Positions 18,342 to 28,007 of a DNA stretch of 64,000 nt are shown one piece after another (within the stretch, counting starts at the first letter, position 1; every line of letters begins with the position of its first letter). The translations under genes and the position numbers were made by a program. The notes beneath the pieces were generated by a model. The model saw only the letters and a program-made list of their open reading frames with translations, ran no database searches and had not been told where the DNA came from. Source of the stretch: Salinimicrobium sediminilitoris (GTDB lineage Bacteria; Bacteroidota; Bacteroidia; Flavobacteriales; Flavobacteriaceae); contig NZ_JAIVCC010000005.1 of assembly GCF_020866905.1 (NCBI RefSeq), forward strand, positions 608,088 through 672,087, given 5' to 3'.

Positions 18342-19820
18342 ATGTTCGCCTCAGAAACCTGGTCACTTTATGTTACTATTCTTCTTGTTGTTTATGCTTT
18401 GATCATCCTCTTCTTTGTAATAAGGGGAAATCTTCGCACAAAGAACATGAATGACTTTGCTGTTGGCAGTGGATTTCCTGCCTGGGCCGTTGGTTTGTCC
18501 CTCGCGGCTTCCATGACCAGTGCTGCAACCTTTATTATTAATCCTGGCTTTATAGCACTTTACGGGTTTTCAGGAATTATCTCTTTTGGAATAGTGATGC
18601 CTATTGCCATTTTTGCATCTCTCATTTTCTTTACCAAATCCTTTCAAAAGTACGGGTCCACCGTTAAGGCCCTTACCATGGCTCAATGGATAGGAAAACG
18701 TTATGATTCTAAAGGGCTGACCATATTTTTTGCTGTTCTGTCCCTTTTACTCATCACTTTTATAGTACTCATCTGTGTAGGCTTAACTCAAATTATTTCG
18801 AAATCCCTAAACCTGGAGCCATTTTACGTCTTGCTGGGGCTGGTGACTTTTGTTTTTGGCTATACCATGTTCGGGGGTGCGAATTCTATGGTCTATACCA
18901 ATACCGTGCAGGCGATCCTCATGTTTATTGTTGCGGTAATCCTGCTGCTATCGGGATCTGAATATTTCTCCAATGGCTTTGATGGGTTTGTAGATCTTTT
19001 AAAAAATATAAACCCTCAGCTAACAGAACCCACAAATCCTCAAAGTTTTCTCTTTCGGGATTATTTCGAGATCATTTTTACCCAGATCATTATTGGGATT
19101 GCCATTGTTTGCCAGCCACACATCATCACAAAAACCCTTTTTTTGAAAAGTGAAAAGGCAGTGAATCCATATCTCACCGTAGCCATTCTCACCATGAGTG
19201 TATTCTTTCTGGTTGTGATCGTTGGCCTGTACGCCCGAATCACCTTTCCCGATCTTAGCTATAATGGAGAAGCATTGGGGATGGATGAACTGGTTTCGGC
19301 TTATGTGGTGCGGACCTTCTCTGCCGGAGTGGGAGTAATCATTGTGGCCGGATTAATTTCTGCAGGCCTTTCCACCCTTGAAGCACTTATTCAGTCGCTT
19401 TCAAGTACAATTACAACAGACCTGCTTGGGCCGGTGATCAATAAGAGTGAAAAAACGGGCGTAGCCGTGAACAAGGTTGTAATCGTAGCCTTGGCCATAG
19501 TGAGCTTTTTTCTTAGTTACGACCAGATCGTCAATCCCAATGTGAGCGTAGCCATTTTCGCGCAGAATGGTGTTTACGCCTATTTTGCAGCAGCATTTGT
19601 ACCTGTTCTCTTTGGGATCTATTTCAAAAAAGTGAGCAAAAATGCCGTTTTCATCGCAAGTTTTTCGGCTGTAGCTCTGCACTTTATTATTTACTACGGC
19701 AGGATCACGCCATACATGCAGGAACCCGTAAATAATCCCGGAGTTTCTGCAGCTATTGCCATAGTTATCTCATTTATAATAGGTAATTCTCTATATTTAT
19801 TCAGCAGGAAGACAGCATGA
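18342..19820 (+). CDS. sodium:solute symporter (SSS family)
   Basis: 492 residues with about 13 hydrophobic helices and SSS features: N-terminal FAVGSGFPAWAVGLSLAASMTSAATFI, and AGLISAGLSTLEALIQSLSSTITTDL near residues 335-365, the conserved helix 8 region for Na+ and substrate. It imports a small solute with Na+. First gene of a tightly packed set (next ATG overlaps by 4 bp, ATGA). Within this locus a short carboxylate such as 3-hydroxybutyrate is the most sensible cargo; that is inference. Confidence 0.88.
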   Translation: MFASETWSLYVTILLVVYALIILFFVIRGNLRTKNMNDFAVGSGFPAWAVGLSLAASMTSAATFIINPGFIALYGFSGIISFGIVMPIAIFASLIFFTKSFQKYGSTVKALTMAQWIGKRYDSKGLTIFFAVLSLLLITFIVLICVGLTQIISKSLNLEPFYVLLGLVTFVFGYTMFGGANSMVYTNTVQAILMFIVAVILLLSGSEYFSNGFDGFVDLLKNINPQLTEPTNPQSFLFRDYFEIIFTQIIIGIAIVCQPHIITKTLFLKSEKAVNPYLTVAILTMSVFFLVVIVGLYARITFPDLSYNGEALGMDELVSAYVVRTFSAGVGVIIVAGLISAGLSTLEALIQSLSSTITTDLLGPVINKSEKTGVAVNKVVIVALAIVSFFLSYDQIVNPNVSVAIFAQNGVYAYFAAAFVPVLFGIYFKKVSKNAVFIASFSAVALHFIIYYGRITPYMQEPVNNPGVSAAIAIVISFIIGNSLYLFSRKTA

Positions 19821-21334
19821 ACTACTTTGATTGGATAGGAAAATGGGCAGAATACACACCCGATAAGGTCGCTGTAGCAGCTGCTGATGATAGCTTGTCC
19901 TATACTTTCAGGGAACTTCATGAAGCCTCTTTAAAGGTGGAAAATTCGCTGCGGAAGGAATTCGGGGTCAAGGAAAAAGACAGGCTGCCGGTACTGGCAC
20001 AGCATTCCCCGCAATTCCTCATTCTCTTTCTTGCTGCCCAACGCATGGGAGCAATCCTGGTGCCGTTAAATTACCGTTCTTCTGCTTTTGAAATACAATA
20101 TTACATAGAGGATATTGATCCAAAGCTCCTTTTTGCCGATGTTGAACTCTTTCAAAATAAGCTTGGGGAGATCAAACAAAAAATAGATCTGCCAGTCATT
20201 TCGCTCAAAGCCCTTTTTGAGAGTGCAGAAAAATTTAGCTCTAATACCTCGCCATCTAATATTGAGCCGGACAGGCCGGTGTTCATCTTCTATACTTCGG
20301 GAACTACGGGCAAACCCAAGGGAGTGCTTTACACTAATCGAATGCTTTTTTGGAACAGCCTTAATACTTCCGTGCAACTTGAAATTACTTCTGGAGATTA
20401 TACCCTCAATGCCCTGCCACCATATCATACTTCTGGATGGAACGTGCTGTTGCTCCCTATGCTTCACAGGGGCGCACGGGTAGATTTTATGAGCAGGTTT
20501 AAGGCAAAGAAGGTGTTGAATTATATTGAGAATAAACAAATAAGCTTGTTTCTTGCCATTCCCACTATGCTGCGAATGATGGTAAAGAACAAGAATTTTC
20601 AAAATTTTAAAAATTCCAATCTGCGGTATATGGTCGTAGGCGGAGAAAATCTTTCGATCCCGATCATCGATGCCTGGGCTGAAAAAGGTATAATGCTTCG
20701 GCAGGGATACGGTCTTACCGAAGCCGGACCTTGCATAACATCTCTGCATCACCACGATGCCCTGTGGAAAAAGGGTTCCATAGGGAAACCAAATTTTTAT
20801 GTGGACTATAAGATCGTGAATGAGCAAAATGAAGAGGTAGGGGTAAATGAACCCGGGGAATTTTGCATTCACGGTAATATTGTCACGCCGGGTTACTGGA
20901 ACAATTCGACTTATACTTATCAAAAGATTCGGGATAGATGGCTGCATACGGGTGATATCGTTCGAATGGATGCCGATGGCTTTATGTACGTTATTGGCAG
21001 GAAAAATCAATCCTATATTTCGGGCGGAGTAAATATTTTTCCGCTGGAGATAGAGCAGGTGCTGGTGAAGCGGGAGCTGGTGAAAGAAGCTGCTGTGATT
21101 GGAGTGGATGATGAACAATGGGGAGAGGTAGGAGTCGCGTTTGTGGAGAAGAACAGCATAACTTCAGAAGCTGAAATCCTTAAAGAATTAAAGCGTTACC
21201 TGGCATCTTATAAGATCCCGAGGGAAATTATATTTCTGGATTCCCTTCCAAAATCGGGAATAGGAAAGATAGACCGGAACAAATTGAAAAATGACTACAA
21301 CCATTTAAAAAATGAGAAAAGGAATATTGTTTAG
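19817..21334 (+). CDS. AMP-forming acyl-CoA ligase
   Basis: 505 residues of the ANL superfamily. The P-loop-like A3 motif FYTSGTTGKPKG sits at about 157-168, the A5 motif QGYGLTEAGP near 296-305, the A7 motif WLHTGDI near 375, and the C-terminal catalytic lysine in PKSGIGKIDRNKL near 478-490. It activates a carboxylic acid to its CoA thioester with ATP. The neighbouring SSS transporter and hydroxyacyl dehydrogenase point to a short- or medium-chain acid. It overlaps the symporter by 4 bp and the following hydrolase by 23 bp, so coupled translation is likely. Confidence 0.92.
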   Translation: MNYFDWIGKWAEYTPDKVAVAAADDSLSYTFRELHEASLKVENSLRKEFGVKEKDRLPVLAQHSPQFLILFLAAQRMGAILVPLNYRSSAFEIQYYIEDIDPKLLFADVELFQNKLGEIKQKIDLPVISLKALFESAEKFSSNTSPSNIEPDRPVFIFYTSGTTGKPKGVLYTNRMLFWNSLNTSVQLEITSGDYTLNALPPYHTSGWNVLLLPMLHRGARVDFMSRFKAKKVLNYIENKQISLFLAIPTMLRMMVKNKNFQNFKNSNLRYMVVGGENLSIPIIDAWAEKGIMLRQGYGLTEAGPCITSLHHHDALWKKGSIGKPNFYVDYKIVNEQNEEVGVNEPGEFCIHGNIVTPGYWNNSTYTYQKIRDRWLHTGDIVRMDADGFMYVIGRKNQSYISGGVNIFPLEIEQVLVKRELVKEAAVIGVDDEQWGEVGVAFVEKNSITSEAEILKELKRYLASYKIPREIIFLDSLPKSGIGKIDRNKLKNDYNHLKNEKRNIV

Positions 21335-22241
21335 TCTGCTATTCATAACAATAGCGTCATCTACAGCACAAGAAAAAATCAACGAACTGGTAAAATACAG
21401 TCTTCCCGTGAAGAGCATCAACTTAAATTCCGAGACTATTGCATATGCCGAAGAGGGCAGCGGAGAGAAAACGCTGCTTTTTATTCATGGCCTGTCAAGT
21501 ACTCTTGATGCCTGGAAAAAGAACATTAATGGGCTTAAAGATGAATACCGGTGCATCGCGGTTGACCTGCCGGGATACGGGAAATCTTCCAGGAACAGTA
21601 CCAATTACAGCTTAAATGACTACGGCGGAATGCTGCAGGAATTTATTAAAAAGAAGGATCTCAAAAAGGTCATTTTAGTGGGGCATTCTATGGGTGGCCA
21701 GATTGCCATGCATACTGTTCTTAATTATCCTGAAGACTTTAAAAAATTAGTATTAATTGCACCGGCTGGTATAGAGACTTTTACCGAGCAGGAAGCAACT
21801 TTGATGAAGGCTTCATACACACCGGTAATGGTGGTGAATACAACAAATGAACAGATCCTGGCTAACTATAAACTCAACTTTTTCGAGTTCCCTGAAGATG
21901 CCCAACAAATGGTAGATGACAGGATAAGAATAAAATCGGCTCAGGATTTTCCAGCTTATGCAGAGGTAGTAGTGAATAATATTCACGCTATGCTGGACGA
22001 ACCGGTGATTGACAGGATCAAAGAAATAAATATTCCGGTATTGATGATCTGGGGGGCGAATGACATGCTCATTCCTAATAAGTACCTTCATCCTTCAGAA
22101 AGCATTGAAAACCTTATAAAACTTTCCGAAGAAAAATTTTCCGATCTTGAAGTGGAAGTTATTGATAAAGCCGGACATTTCGTAAACTTTGAAAAAGCTG
22201 AAGAAGTAAATTCCGAAATCAGGGAATTTTTAAAGAATTAA
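21312..22241 (+). CDS. exported alpha/beta hydrolase
   Basis: 309 residues. A signal peptide (residues 1-19, MRKGILFSLLFITIASSTAQ) predicts periplasmic or outer-membrane location. The catalytic layout is canonical: oxyanion FIHGLSS near 58, nucleophile elbow GHSMGG with Ser126, Asp in WGANDML near 248 and His in AGHFVNF near 288. It probably cleaves an ester. Its start lies 23 bp inside the ligase gene and its stop overlaps the next ATG (TAATG). An exported esterase upstream of a TonB receptor suggests oligomer breakdown in the periplasm. Confidence 0.88.
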   Translation: MRKGILFSLLFITIASSTAQEKINELVKYSLPVKSINLNSETIAYAEEGSGEKTLLFIHGLSSTLDAWKKNINGLKDEYRCIAVDLPGYGKSSRNSTNYSLNDYGGMLQEFIKKKDLKKVILVGHSMGGQIAMHTVLNYPEDFKKLVLIAPAGIETFTEQEATLMKASYTPVMVVNTTNEQILANYKLNFFEFPEDAQQMVDDRIRIKSAQDFPAYAEVVVNNIHAMLDEPVIDRIKEINIPVLMIWGANDMLIPNKYLHPSESIENLIKLSEEKFSDLEVEVIDKAGHFVNFEKAEEVNSEIREFLKN

Positions 22242-23680
22242 TGAAATCAAAACTTAAAATATTCGCCGATTTTGCTGAAAGCGTGCTGCCCCATGAGGCG
22301 GCCTTTCTGCTTAAAGAAAACCGCATTCGGGATGATGAAAAAGAAGATATTTTAAGCAGAGTTTGCCATAATGCTGAAGAGTTCCATGCTTCGGTAGATT
22401 TCGACGAAACGGTAGATAAGCGCAAGTACGCATATATCAAGAAATGGATTGCAAAAAAGCTTGAGAAAGCAGATGTAGATGCAAATCTCATCTATTTAAG
22501 CCACATTGAGAAACAGGTGCTCACAGATACAATTTCTTCCGAAGAAGAAAAGGAGCTCCTGGAGCGCATTAATGAATATGATCAAACTTCCTTTTACTTT
22601 GAAAAATTCTATGAGCTGGTCAAGGAATATCAGGATTATCTGCTGGTGCGTTTTCGATATAAAGATTGCGAGGTAACGCAGGATTTTTTAAAAAGGAACA
22701 AACAACATTACGCCAGGGCTATTAAGGTGAAGAATCAGTTGTTTTTGGCTACTAAGGACCTTACCCGGCAGTATACAACTCAGGCGTTAAATACCAAGCA
22801 CTGGGAAGCGCAACTGCTGGAATATCTTTATGACGATGAGCTTGATGGCCGCAATAAATACCATGCTTTTATAAGACTGGTGTTTCTTTATTTCAATTAT
22901 AAGGAATATGAAAAAGCGAAAGAAGTGTTCGACTATATGGACGGCTGCTTCCGTAATGGGCTTATGTATTCAAGACGGGTGCTTTTTAATTACTACGGGA
23001 ACAGGGTGATCCTGCATTCCAATCTCAAAGACCTTGAAAAAGCTGAATATTTTGCGCACCTATCTGTAAAGCAGGAGAACAGTGATAAATTATTTTATTT
23101 AAATAATCTTATTGCGATCCTTCTCAAAAAGGAGAAAAACCGCGAGGCATTGGAATTGCTCACAGATAATTATAAATTATTCAAGAGCTCTCATAACCAT
23201 CACCAGAAGCTTGGGTTTGCGACTCATTACCTGCGGGCTTTGGTGCGTAACAACCGGATCCAGATAGCAGAGAATTTTGCCGTGAATTTTCTGTATGAGA
23301 ATAAAAAGCACGTGTTCGAACATCGTTGGAACAGATTTTTTTCAAACTACCTGCTTGCCCTCACAATTGCTGAAAAACCCGCGGAAGCCTTAAAAGTGAT
23401 GGAGAAATATGATCTTTTGGAAAAAGAGGCAGAAGCATCGGGAAGGGAAGATTACTTTCCAAAAATTCAATTTTATTATGGCCTTGCACTTTATCTCAAC
23501 GGAAATATTTCTGAAGATAAGTTGTTTGAGCGTCTTAGCGGCTCTCTTCCCGCAGCTTCCCAAATGACCGAAGAAGGCGTGGATGCTCTGCTTGCCTTTT
23601 TGGACCGGCTATCCTTTGCCCTGCCAAATTTCTTTTCTGCTTTAAAGTCGCACTTTCATAAAAGCCTTCTCGTTTCTTGA
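22241..23680 (+). CDS. helical repeat protein of unknown function
   Basis: 479 residues, almost entirely amphipathic helices with charged surfaces and no signal peptide. Pairs of helices of about 34-40 residues (for example KEYEKAKEVFDYMDG, LEKAEYFAHLSVKQEN, REALELLTDNYKLF) look like TPR-type repeats. Hence a cytoplasmic scaffold or interaction protein is plausible. It starts on the last base of the upstream hydrolase gene, so it belongs to the same operon. I do not recognise a defined family. Confidence 0.8.
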   Translation: MKSKLKIFADFAESVLPHEAAFLLKENRIRDDEKEDILSRVCHNAEEFHASVDFDETVDKRKYAYIKKWIAKKLEKADVDANLIYLSHIEKQVLTDTISSEEEKELLERINEYDQTSFYFEKFYELVKEYQDYLLVRFRYKDCEVTQDFLKRNKQHYARAIKVKNQLFLATKDLTRQYTTQALNTKHWEAQLLEYLYDDELDGRNKYHAFIRLVFLYFNYKEYEKAKEVFDYMDGCFRNGLMYSRRVLFNYYGNRVILHSNLKDLEKAEYFAHLSVKQENSDKLFYLNNLIAILLKKEKNREALELLTDNYKLFKSSHNHHQKLGFATHYLRALVRNNRIQIAENFAVNFLYENKKHVFEHRWNRFFSNYLLALTIAEKPAEALKVMEKYDLLEKEAEASGREDYFPKIQFYYGLALYLNGNISEDKLFERLSGSLPAASQMTEEGVDALLAFLDRLSFALPNFFSALKSHFHKSLLVS

Positions 23681-23809
23681 AATTTTCACAATAATCAACC
23701 TTTTTTGAGACAGGGAATAGATGGGTCACACTTCAGAAATCTTTTGTTTGTCTCCAGTTGGTGTTAACTCTTGTTAATTTGGTCTTAATTATTTAAAAAC
23801 CATCTTTTT

Positions 23810-26290
23810 ATGAAGATCAAATTTTTCACCATCATGGGCTTGCTGTTCGGGGTACTATCGTATGCTCAAACAGGAAGTATTAGCGGGAACATTGTTGATG
23901 CTACAACGGGAGAACCTCTCCTGGGCGCCAATGTTGTGGTACGTGGCACCAATACAGGGGCAACGACCAACGAGGACGGATATTTTATTCTGAAGGACCT
24001 TGAGCCGGAACAATATACGCTGGACATCTTTTTTATGGGTTACGAAAGTATGACCCGCAAGATTGACCTTCAACAAGGGCAGGAGGTCACATTAGATCTA
24101 ATGCTGAACAAATCCAGCGATCTATTGAGCGAAGTGGTTGTTTCTGCAAACAGGAGACCACAAAAAATCACCCGGGCGCCTGCCACGGTGAACGTAATTT
24201 CTTCTGAACAGATCGAGAACTTTCCCGGTCCCAATGCGGGCGAACTTGCTGCCCGCCAAAAGGGAGTTGACTTTGTGAGAACGGGAGTGCAGGGCACCGG
24301 GATCAATATCCGCGGTTTCAATTCTGCTTTTAACTCCAAGAACCTGCAGGTGGAGGATGGAAGGATCTCCAATCTTGTAGCTACTGGTCTACCCTTTGGT
24401 TCCTTTACAACCATCACAAAAGAAGATATTGAGCGCGTAGAGATCATTTTAGGTCCTAACGCCGCACTTTACGGGCCTAATGCTCATAATGGTTTGGTGA
24501 ACACTTTGACCAAAGATCCAAGAACTTCTGAAGGGCTGGACCTGATTGCAGGTGCAGGGAACCAGGAGCAATTGACCTTTAGGGGACGCTTTGCAATGGA
24601 AGTTAAAGATAATGTGGGGGTCAAACTTTGGGGAGAGCATACCCGGGGAACCGAGTTTGACTACGTAGATTCAGTTTATGTTGGACAAACAGCATATCCC
24701 GAACTCGAACTTGACCCCGATTTCCATACTACCAAATATGGCGCCGCGGTCTATTACGGTTTAAATGAAACCAATGATCTTATCGCCTCCTATGGGCACA
24801 GTGATAACTCCAATTTAGGGGTGACCAACGCCGGTAGAAATCAGATAAAGGATTGGAATATAGATTACGCCCAGCTGCGGTATCTTTCTCCTCATTTTTA
24901 TGCCAACGTTTACCACACCTGGAGTAAGACCGAAGATACTTATGCAATAAATCAACGTACGCAGAATTATATTTCTTTCATAAACAACGGATTTTCGGAA
25001 GCTGAAGCACTGGAAAGATCATTTACAGAACAATGGTTCCCCGTGCCGGCTTTACCCGATGGAGGTTTATCTCTGCCAAGAGGTGCAGTATTTGCCGACG
25101 ATTCCAGGAGATGGAATGGGGAAGCACAATATAACAACGAGATCGGCGCACTTACATATGTTGCCGGAATTCAATATCAGCAGGACCGTGCCGATTCCAA
25201 GGGGACTTATTTGCTGGACATGGATGGGCCCATTGTAATTGACCAGACGGGATATTATGGACAACTGGAATACACTTTTGAAGAGGCCGGACTCGACCTG
25301 CTTTTTGTGGGGAGGTATGACGATCACGAATTGTATGGGGGGAACTTTATACCAAAGGCAGCTATTGTCAAGAACTTCGATTTTGGTAGTTTCAGGCTTA
25401 CTTATGGAAAAGGAATTGCTGCTCCTTCTATTCTCAACCTTAGCGGAAATCTCTTTGGTGGTCTGGTACTTGGGAACGGGGAAGGTTTTACTTTGGAAGA
25501 TGGAACAGAGATCCCGGCCCTTGACGTAGAAACTATTCGTTCAATTGAGGCAGGATACAAGGGAAAACTTTTTTCAGACAGGCTTTTTATGGAGGCTAAT
25601 GCCTATTACAACATGTCTGAAGACTTCCTGAGTCCTTTAATTAATATTTCGGCTACTTCGCCAGTGGATACGAGAGGCAGTACTCCTATAGAGGAATTGA
25701 TCCCGGGATCTGACGGATCTTTTGTCCTTACCTATCTCAATTTTGGAGATGTGGATACCTATGGAGCCGATCTTGGACTTAATTATTTTTTTAATGACCA
25801 GAACAGGTTCTCCTTTAACTACTCCTATTTTGATTATTCGCTTGATGAAGACGATCCTGCCAATGATGCCAACAGAGATGGAGTGGTACTAAAAACAGAT
25901 CTTCCCATTAATACACCAAAGCACAAATTTGGATTGGGCTACTACTACACCGGCAGCAAATTCTTTGGTTCCCTTTATGGAAGATATGTAGAGGAGTACG
26001 ATTTCTTTTCGGGTATCAATGTAGCTGCCGAGACTCAGCGGGACCTTCTTGTTGGAGGGGATCCTGTAGTAGAAAACGCACGTGTGGGAAGAACATGGAA
26101 TTACGGGCCACTGGGAGGTTTTTTCAATGTAGATCTTACCCTGGGCTATAATTTTTCTGAAAACTGGATCCTGGGTGCTTCTGTGACCAATATTTTTGAT
26201 TCTGAAGTAAGGCAGTTTGTGGCCTCTCCTGCAATAGGAAGATTATATATGGTAGAGCTGAAATATCACCTGCCCATAGGAAATAACTAG
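23810..26290 (+). CDS. TonB-dependent receptor with carboxypeptidase-regulatory-like domain
   Basis: 826 residues. Signal peptide 1-20, then a CarboxypepD_reg-like beta domain (about 22-105, GNIVDATTGEPLLGANVVVRG), a plug (about 115-235, with NIRGFNSAFNSKN and VEIILGPNAALYGPNA) and a barrel to the C-terminus. It imports a ligand across the outer membrane using TonB energy. No SusD partner is adjacent, unlike glycan PUL pairs, which argues for a small non-glycan ligand. It is followed 14 bp later by an alpha/beta hydrolase and a hydroxybutyrate dehydrogenase-like gene. Confidence 0.93.
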   Translation: MKIKFFTIMGLLFGVLSYAQTGSISGNIVDATTGEPLLGANVVVRGTNTGATTNEDGYFILKDLEPEQYTLDIFFMGYESMTRKIDLQQGQEVTLDLMLNKSSDLLSEVVVSANRRPQKITRAPATVNVISSEQIENFPGPNAGELAARQKGVDFVRTGVQGTGINIRGFNSAFNSKNLQVEDGRISNLVATGLPFGSFTTITKEDIERVEIILGPNAALYGPNAHNGLVNTLTKDPRTSEGLDLIAGAGNQEQLTFRGRFAMEVKDNVGVKLWGEHTRGTEFDYVDSVYVGQTAYPELELDPDFHTTKYGAAVYYGLNETNDLIASYGHSDNSNLGVTNAGRNQIKDWNIDYAQLRYLSPHFYANVYHTWSKTEDTYAINQRTQNYISFINNGFSEAEALERSFTEQWFPVPALPDGGLSLPRGAVFADDSRRWNGEAQYNNEIGALTYVAGIQYQQDRADSKGTYLLDMDGPIVIDQTGYYGQLEYTFEEAGLDLLFVGRYDDHELYGGNFIPKAAIVKNFDFGSFRLTYGKGIAAPSILNLSGNLFGGLVLGNGEGFTLEDGTEIPALDVETIRSIEAGYKGKLFSDRLFMEANAYYNMSEDFLSPLINISATSPVDTRGSTPIEELIPGSDGSFVLTYLNFGDVDTYGADLGLNYFFNDQNRFSFNYSYFDYSLDEDDPANDANRDGVVLKTDLPINTPKHKFGLGYYYTGSKFFGSLYGRYVEEYDFFSGINVAAETQRDLLVGGDPVVENARVGRTWNYGPLGGFFNVDLTLGYNFSENWILGASVTNIFDSEVRQFVASPAIGRLYMVELKYHLPIGNN

Positions 26291-26304
26291 ACCCGCAGGA
26301 TCAC

Positions 26305-27096
26305 ATGATTCAAAAAACTGAATTATCCAACGGGATAGGACTGGAGTACCTAGACCGCGGGGAAGGAGAAGTCATTCTTCTGCTCCACGGCCTGGGATCC
26401 ACAAAAGCCGACTGGGATTTGCAGGTGGAGGAGTTTTCGAAGGAATTTCGGATAATTGCTCCCGATCTAAGGGGGCATGGAAACTCCTCCAAACCTGCAG
26501 AAAGATCTGAGTACGGTGTAGAGAAGTGCGCAGAAGATATGAAGTTGCTTCTGAAGGAACTGGGGATAGAAAAATGCACTATAGTGGGATTTTCTATGGG
26601 AGGAGCGATAGCTTTTGAAATGGCAGTGGATTTCCCCAAGCTTGTTTCAAAAATGGTCATTGTCAATACCGCTCCCGATTTTAATGATCTGGGAGAAATG
26701 GGGGAAGAGATGGTCCGGGAAAGGACAAAGTCTCTTAAAACTTCAGGGATGGAACCTTTGGCGAGACAAATTTCCGAAGGTATGTTCCCGGGAGAGGACC
26801 AAAAGGAACTTAGAAATGCCTTTTTTGAGAGGGCACGAAAAAATCCTGTAGATGCCTATTATAATTCCTTCATCACTTTAATGAAATGGGGAATAGGAGA
26901 TAAGATCAAAGAGATAAATATTCCGGTGCTGGTCATTGCGTCAGATCTTGATTATACGCCGGTGAGCCTTAAAGAATCCTACGCAGGGAAAATGCCCGAT
27001 GCAGAAGTTGTGGTGATCAAAAATTCCAGGCATGGAGTTACCATGGACCAACCGGAGCAATTCAATAAGGCCCTGCTAAAATTTTTCAGAAGATGA
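26305..27096 (+). CDS. cytoplasmic alpha/beta hydrolase
   Basis: 263 residues, no signal peptide. Oxyanion motif LLHGLGS near 29, nucleophile elbow GFSMGG with Ser near residue 98, Asp in IASDLDYTP near 215 and His in NSRHGVTMD near 243. The size and layout resemble enol-lactone hydrolase and hydroxyalkanoate-oligomer hydrolase types. The stop overlaps the start of the dehydrogenase gene (ATGA), implying that its product acid feeds that enzyme. An esterase for imported dimers or oligomers is the likely role. Confidence 0.88.
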   Translation: MIQKTELSNGIGLEYLDRGEGEVILLLHGLGSTKADWDLQVEEFSKEFRIIAPDLRGHGNSSKPAERSEYGVEKCAEDMKLLLKELGIEKCTIVGFSMGGAIAFEMAVDFPKLVSKMVIVNTAPDFNDLGEMGEEMVRERTKSLKTSGMEPLARQISEGMFPGEDQKELRNAFFERARKNPVDAYYNSFITLMKWGIGDKIKEINIPVLVIASDLDYTPVSLKESYAGKMPDAEVVVIKNSRHGVTMDQPEQFNKALLKFFRR

Positions 27097-27863
27097 ACAG
27101 AGTAGCTTTAATTACCGGAAGCACCAGTGGAATAGGGAAAGCCATTGCAACGGCCTTTGCGGCTGCGGGCTATAATGTCATGTTTCACGGTCTCGAAAAA
27201 GATGGATCACAGATAGCCGAAACGATTGGGAAAGAAAAGGGAGTGAAAACGGCTTTTTCGAATGCCAATCTTAAGGAGCCACAATCGATTTTGGACCTGG
27301 TGGAGGACACAGTCAATACTTTTGGAAAAATAGATGTTTTGATCAACAATGCGGGGATACAATTTGTTTCAAAGGTGGAAGAATTTCCGCTTGAGAAATG
27401 GAATGACATCATTGCTATTAATATGACTTCTGCATTTGTAGCCTCAAAAGCAGCCTGGTCTGTGATGAAAAAGAATGGCTTTGGCAGGATCATCAATATC
27501 TCATCGGTACATGGATTAAGAGCTTCAGAATATAAAGCGGCTTACGTCTCTGCCAAGCACGGGGTCATTGGATTGACAAAGGTGCTTGGCCTGGAAGGCG
27601 CAGGGCATAATATCACCTGTAATGCCATCTGTCCGGGATATGTAAAAACTCCCTTGGTGGAAGATCAAATTAAAGATCAGGCGAAAGCGCATAATCTTTC
27701 CGAAGATGAGGTGGTTAAAAAGGTGATGCTTAAAAAACAGGCGGTAAAAGAATTTATACCCGAACAAAAAATTGCAGAACTGGCTCTTCTGTTAGCCAAA
27801 GAAGACGCTTCTGCTCTTACTGCCGGCTCCTATGTGCTGGATGGAGGCTGGACCGCGCAGTAA
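27093..27863 (+). CDS. 3-hydroxybutyrate dehydrogenase-like SDR
   Basis: 256 residues. NAD motif TGSTSGIGKAIA at the N-terminus, NNAG near residue 87, and the catalytic set Ser (SSVHG, about 139), Tyr and Lys (YVSAK, about 152-156). The region NAICPGYVKTPLVEDQIKDQAK and the Gln/Lys-rich helix before the C-terminus are the family pattern of D-3-hydroxybutyrate dehydrogenase (BdhA type), which oxidises (R)-3-hydroxybutyrate to acetoacetate with NAD. Last gene of the locus, closed by a strong terminator. Confidence 0.85.
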   Translation: MNRVALITGSTSGIGKAIATAFAAAGYNVMFHGLEKDGSQIAETIGKEKGVKTAFSNANLKEPQSILDLVEDTVNTFGKIDVLINNAGIQFVSKVEEFPLEKWNDIIAINMTSAFVASKAAWSVMKKNGFGRIINISSVHGLRASEYKAAYVSAKHGVIGLTKVLGLEGAGHNITCNAICPGYVKTPLVEDQIKDQAKAHNLSEDEVVKKVMLKKQAVKEFIPEQKIAELALLLAKEDASALTAGSYVLDGGWTAQ

Positions 27864-27880
27864 TTTTTTCTTTTATGGTT

Positions 27881-27909
27881 AAAAAAGCAGGGCCGGTCCC
27901 TGCTTTTTT
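27881..27909 (+). terminator. terminator of the hydroxybutyrate locus
   Basis: Stem AAAAAAGCAGGG / CCCTGCTTTTTT with a 5-nt loop and a long T run, 18 bp after the stop codon. Confidence 0.92.
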
Positions 27910-27982
27910 CTGTCTAAGTAGTGTCTATGGAGCTATCAGTTAAACATTTAGCAATGTGAATTTTTTGGCAGGACTTTAGCAG

Positions 27983-27990
27983 TACCTTTG
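27983..27990 (+). promoter_or_regulatory. -7 box of the metallophosphoesterase gene
   Basis: TACCTTTG matches TANNTTTG exactly and lies 17 bp before the ATG at 28008. A TTTG at 27964-27967 could be the -33 element, but the 15-bp spacing is short. Confidence 0.5.
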
Positions 27991-28007
27991 CAGCTTAAAA
28001 TTTTTAC

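Noticed and set aside
20066-21118. 350-codon minus-strand frame
   Set aside because: Antisense shadow of the acyl-CoA ligase, whose motifs are intact on the plus strand.
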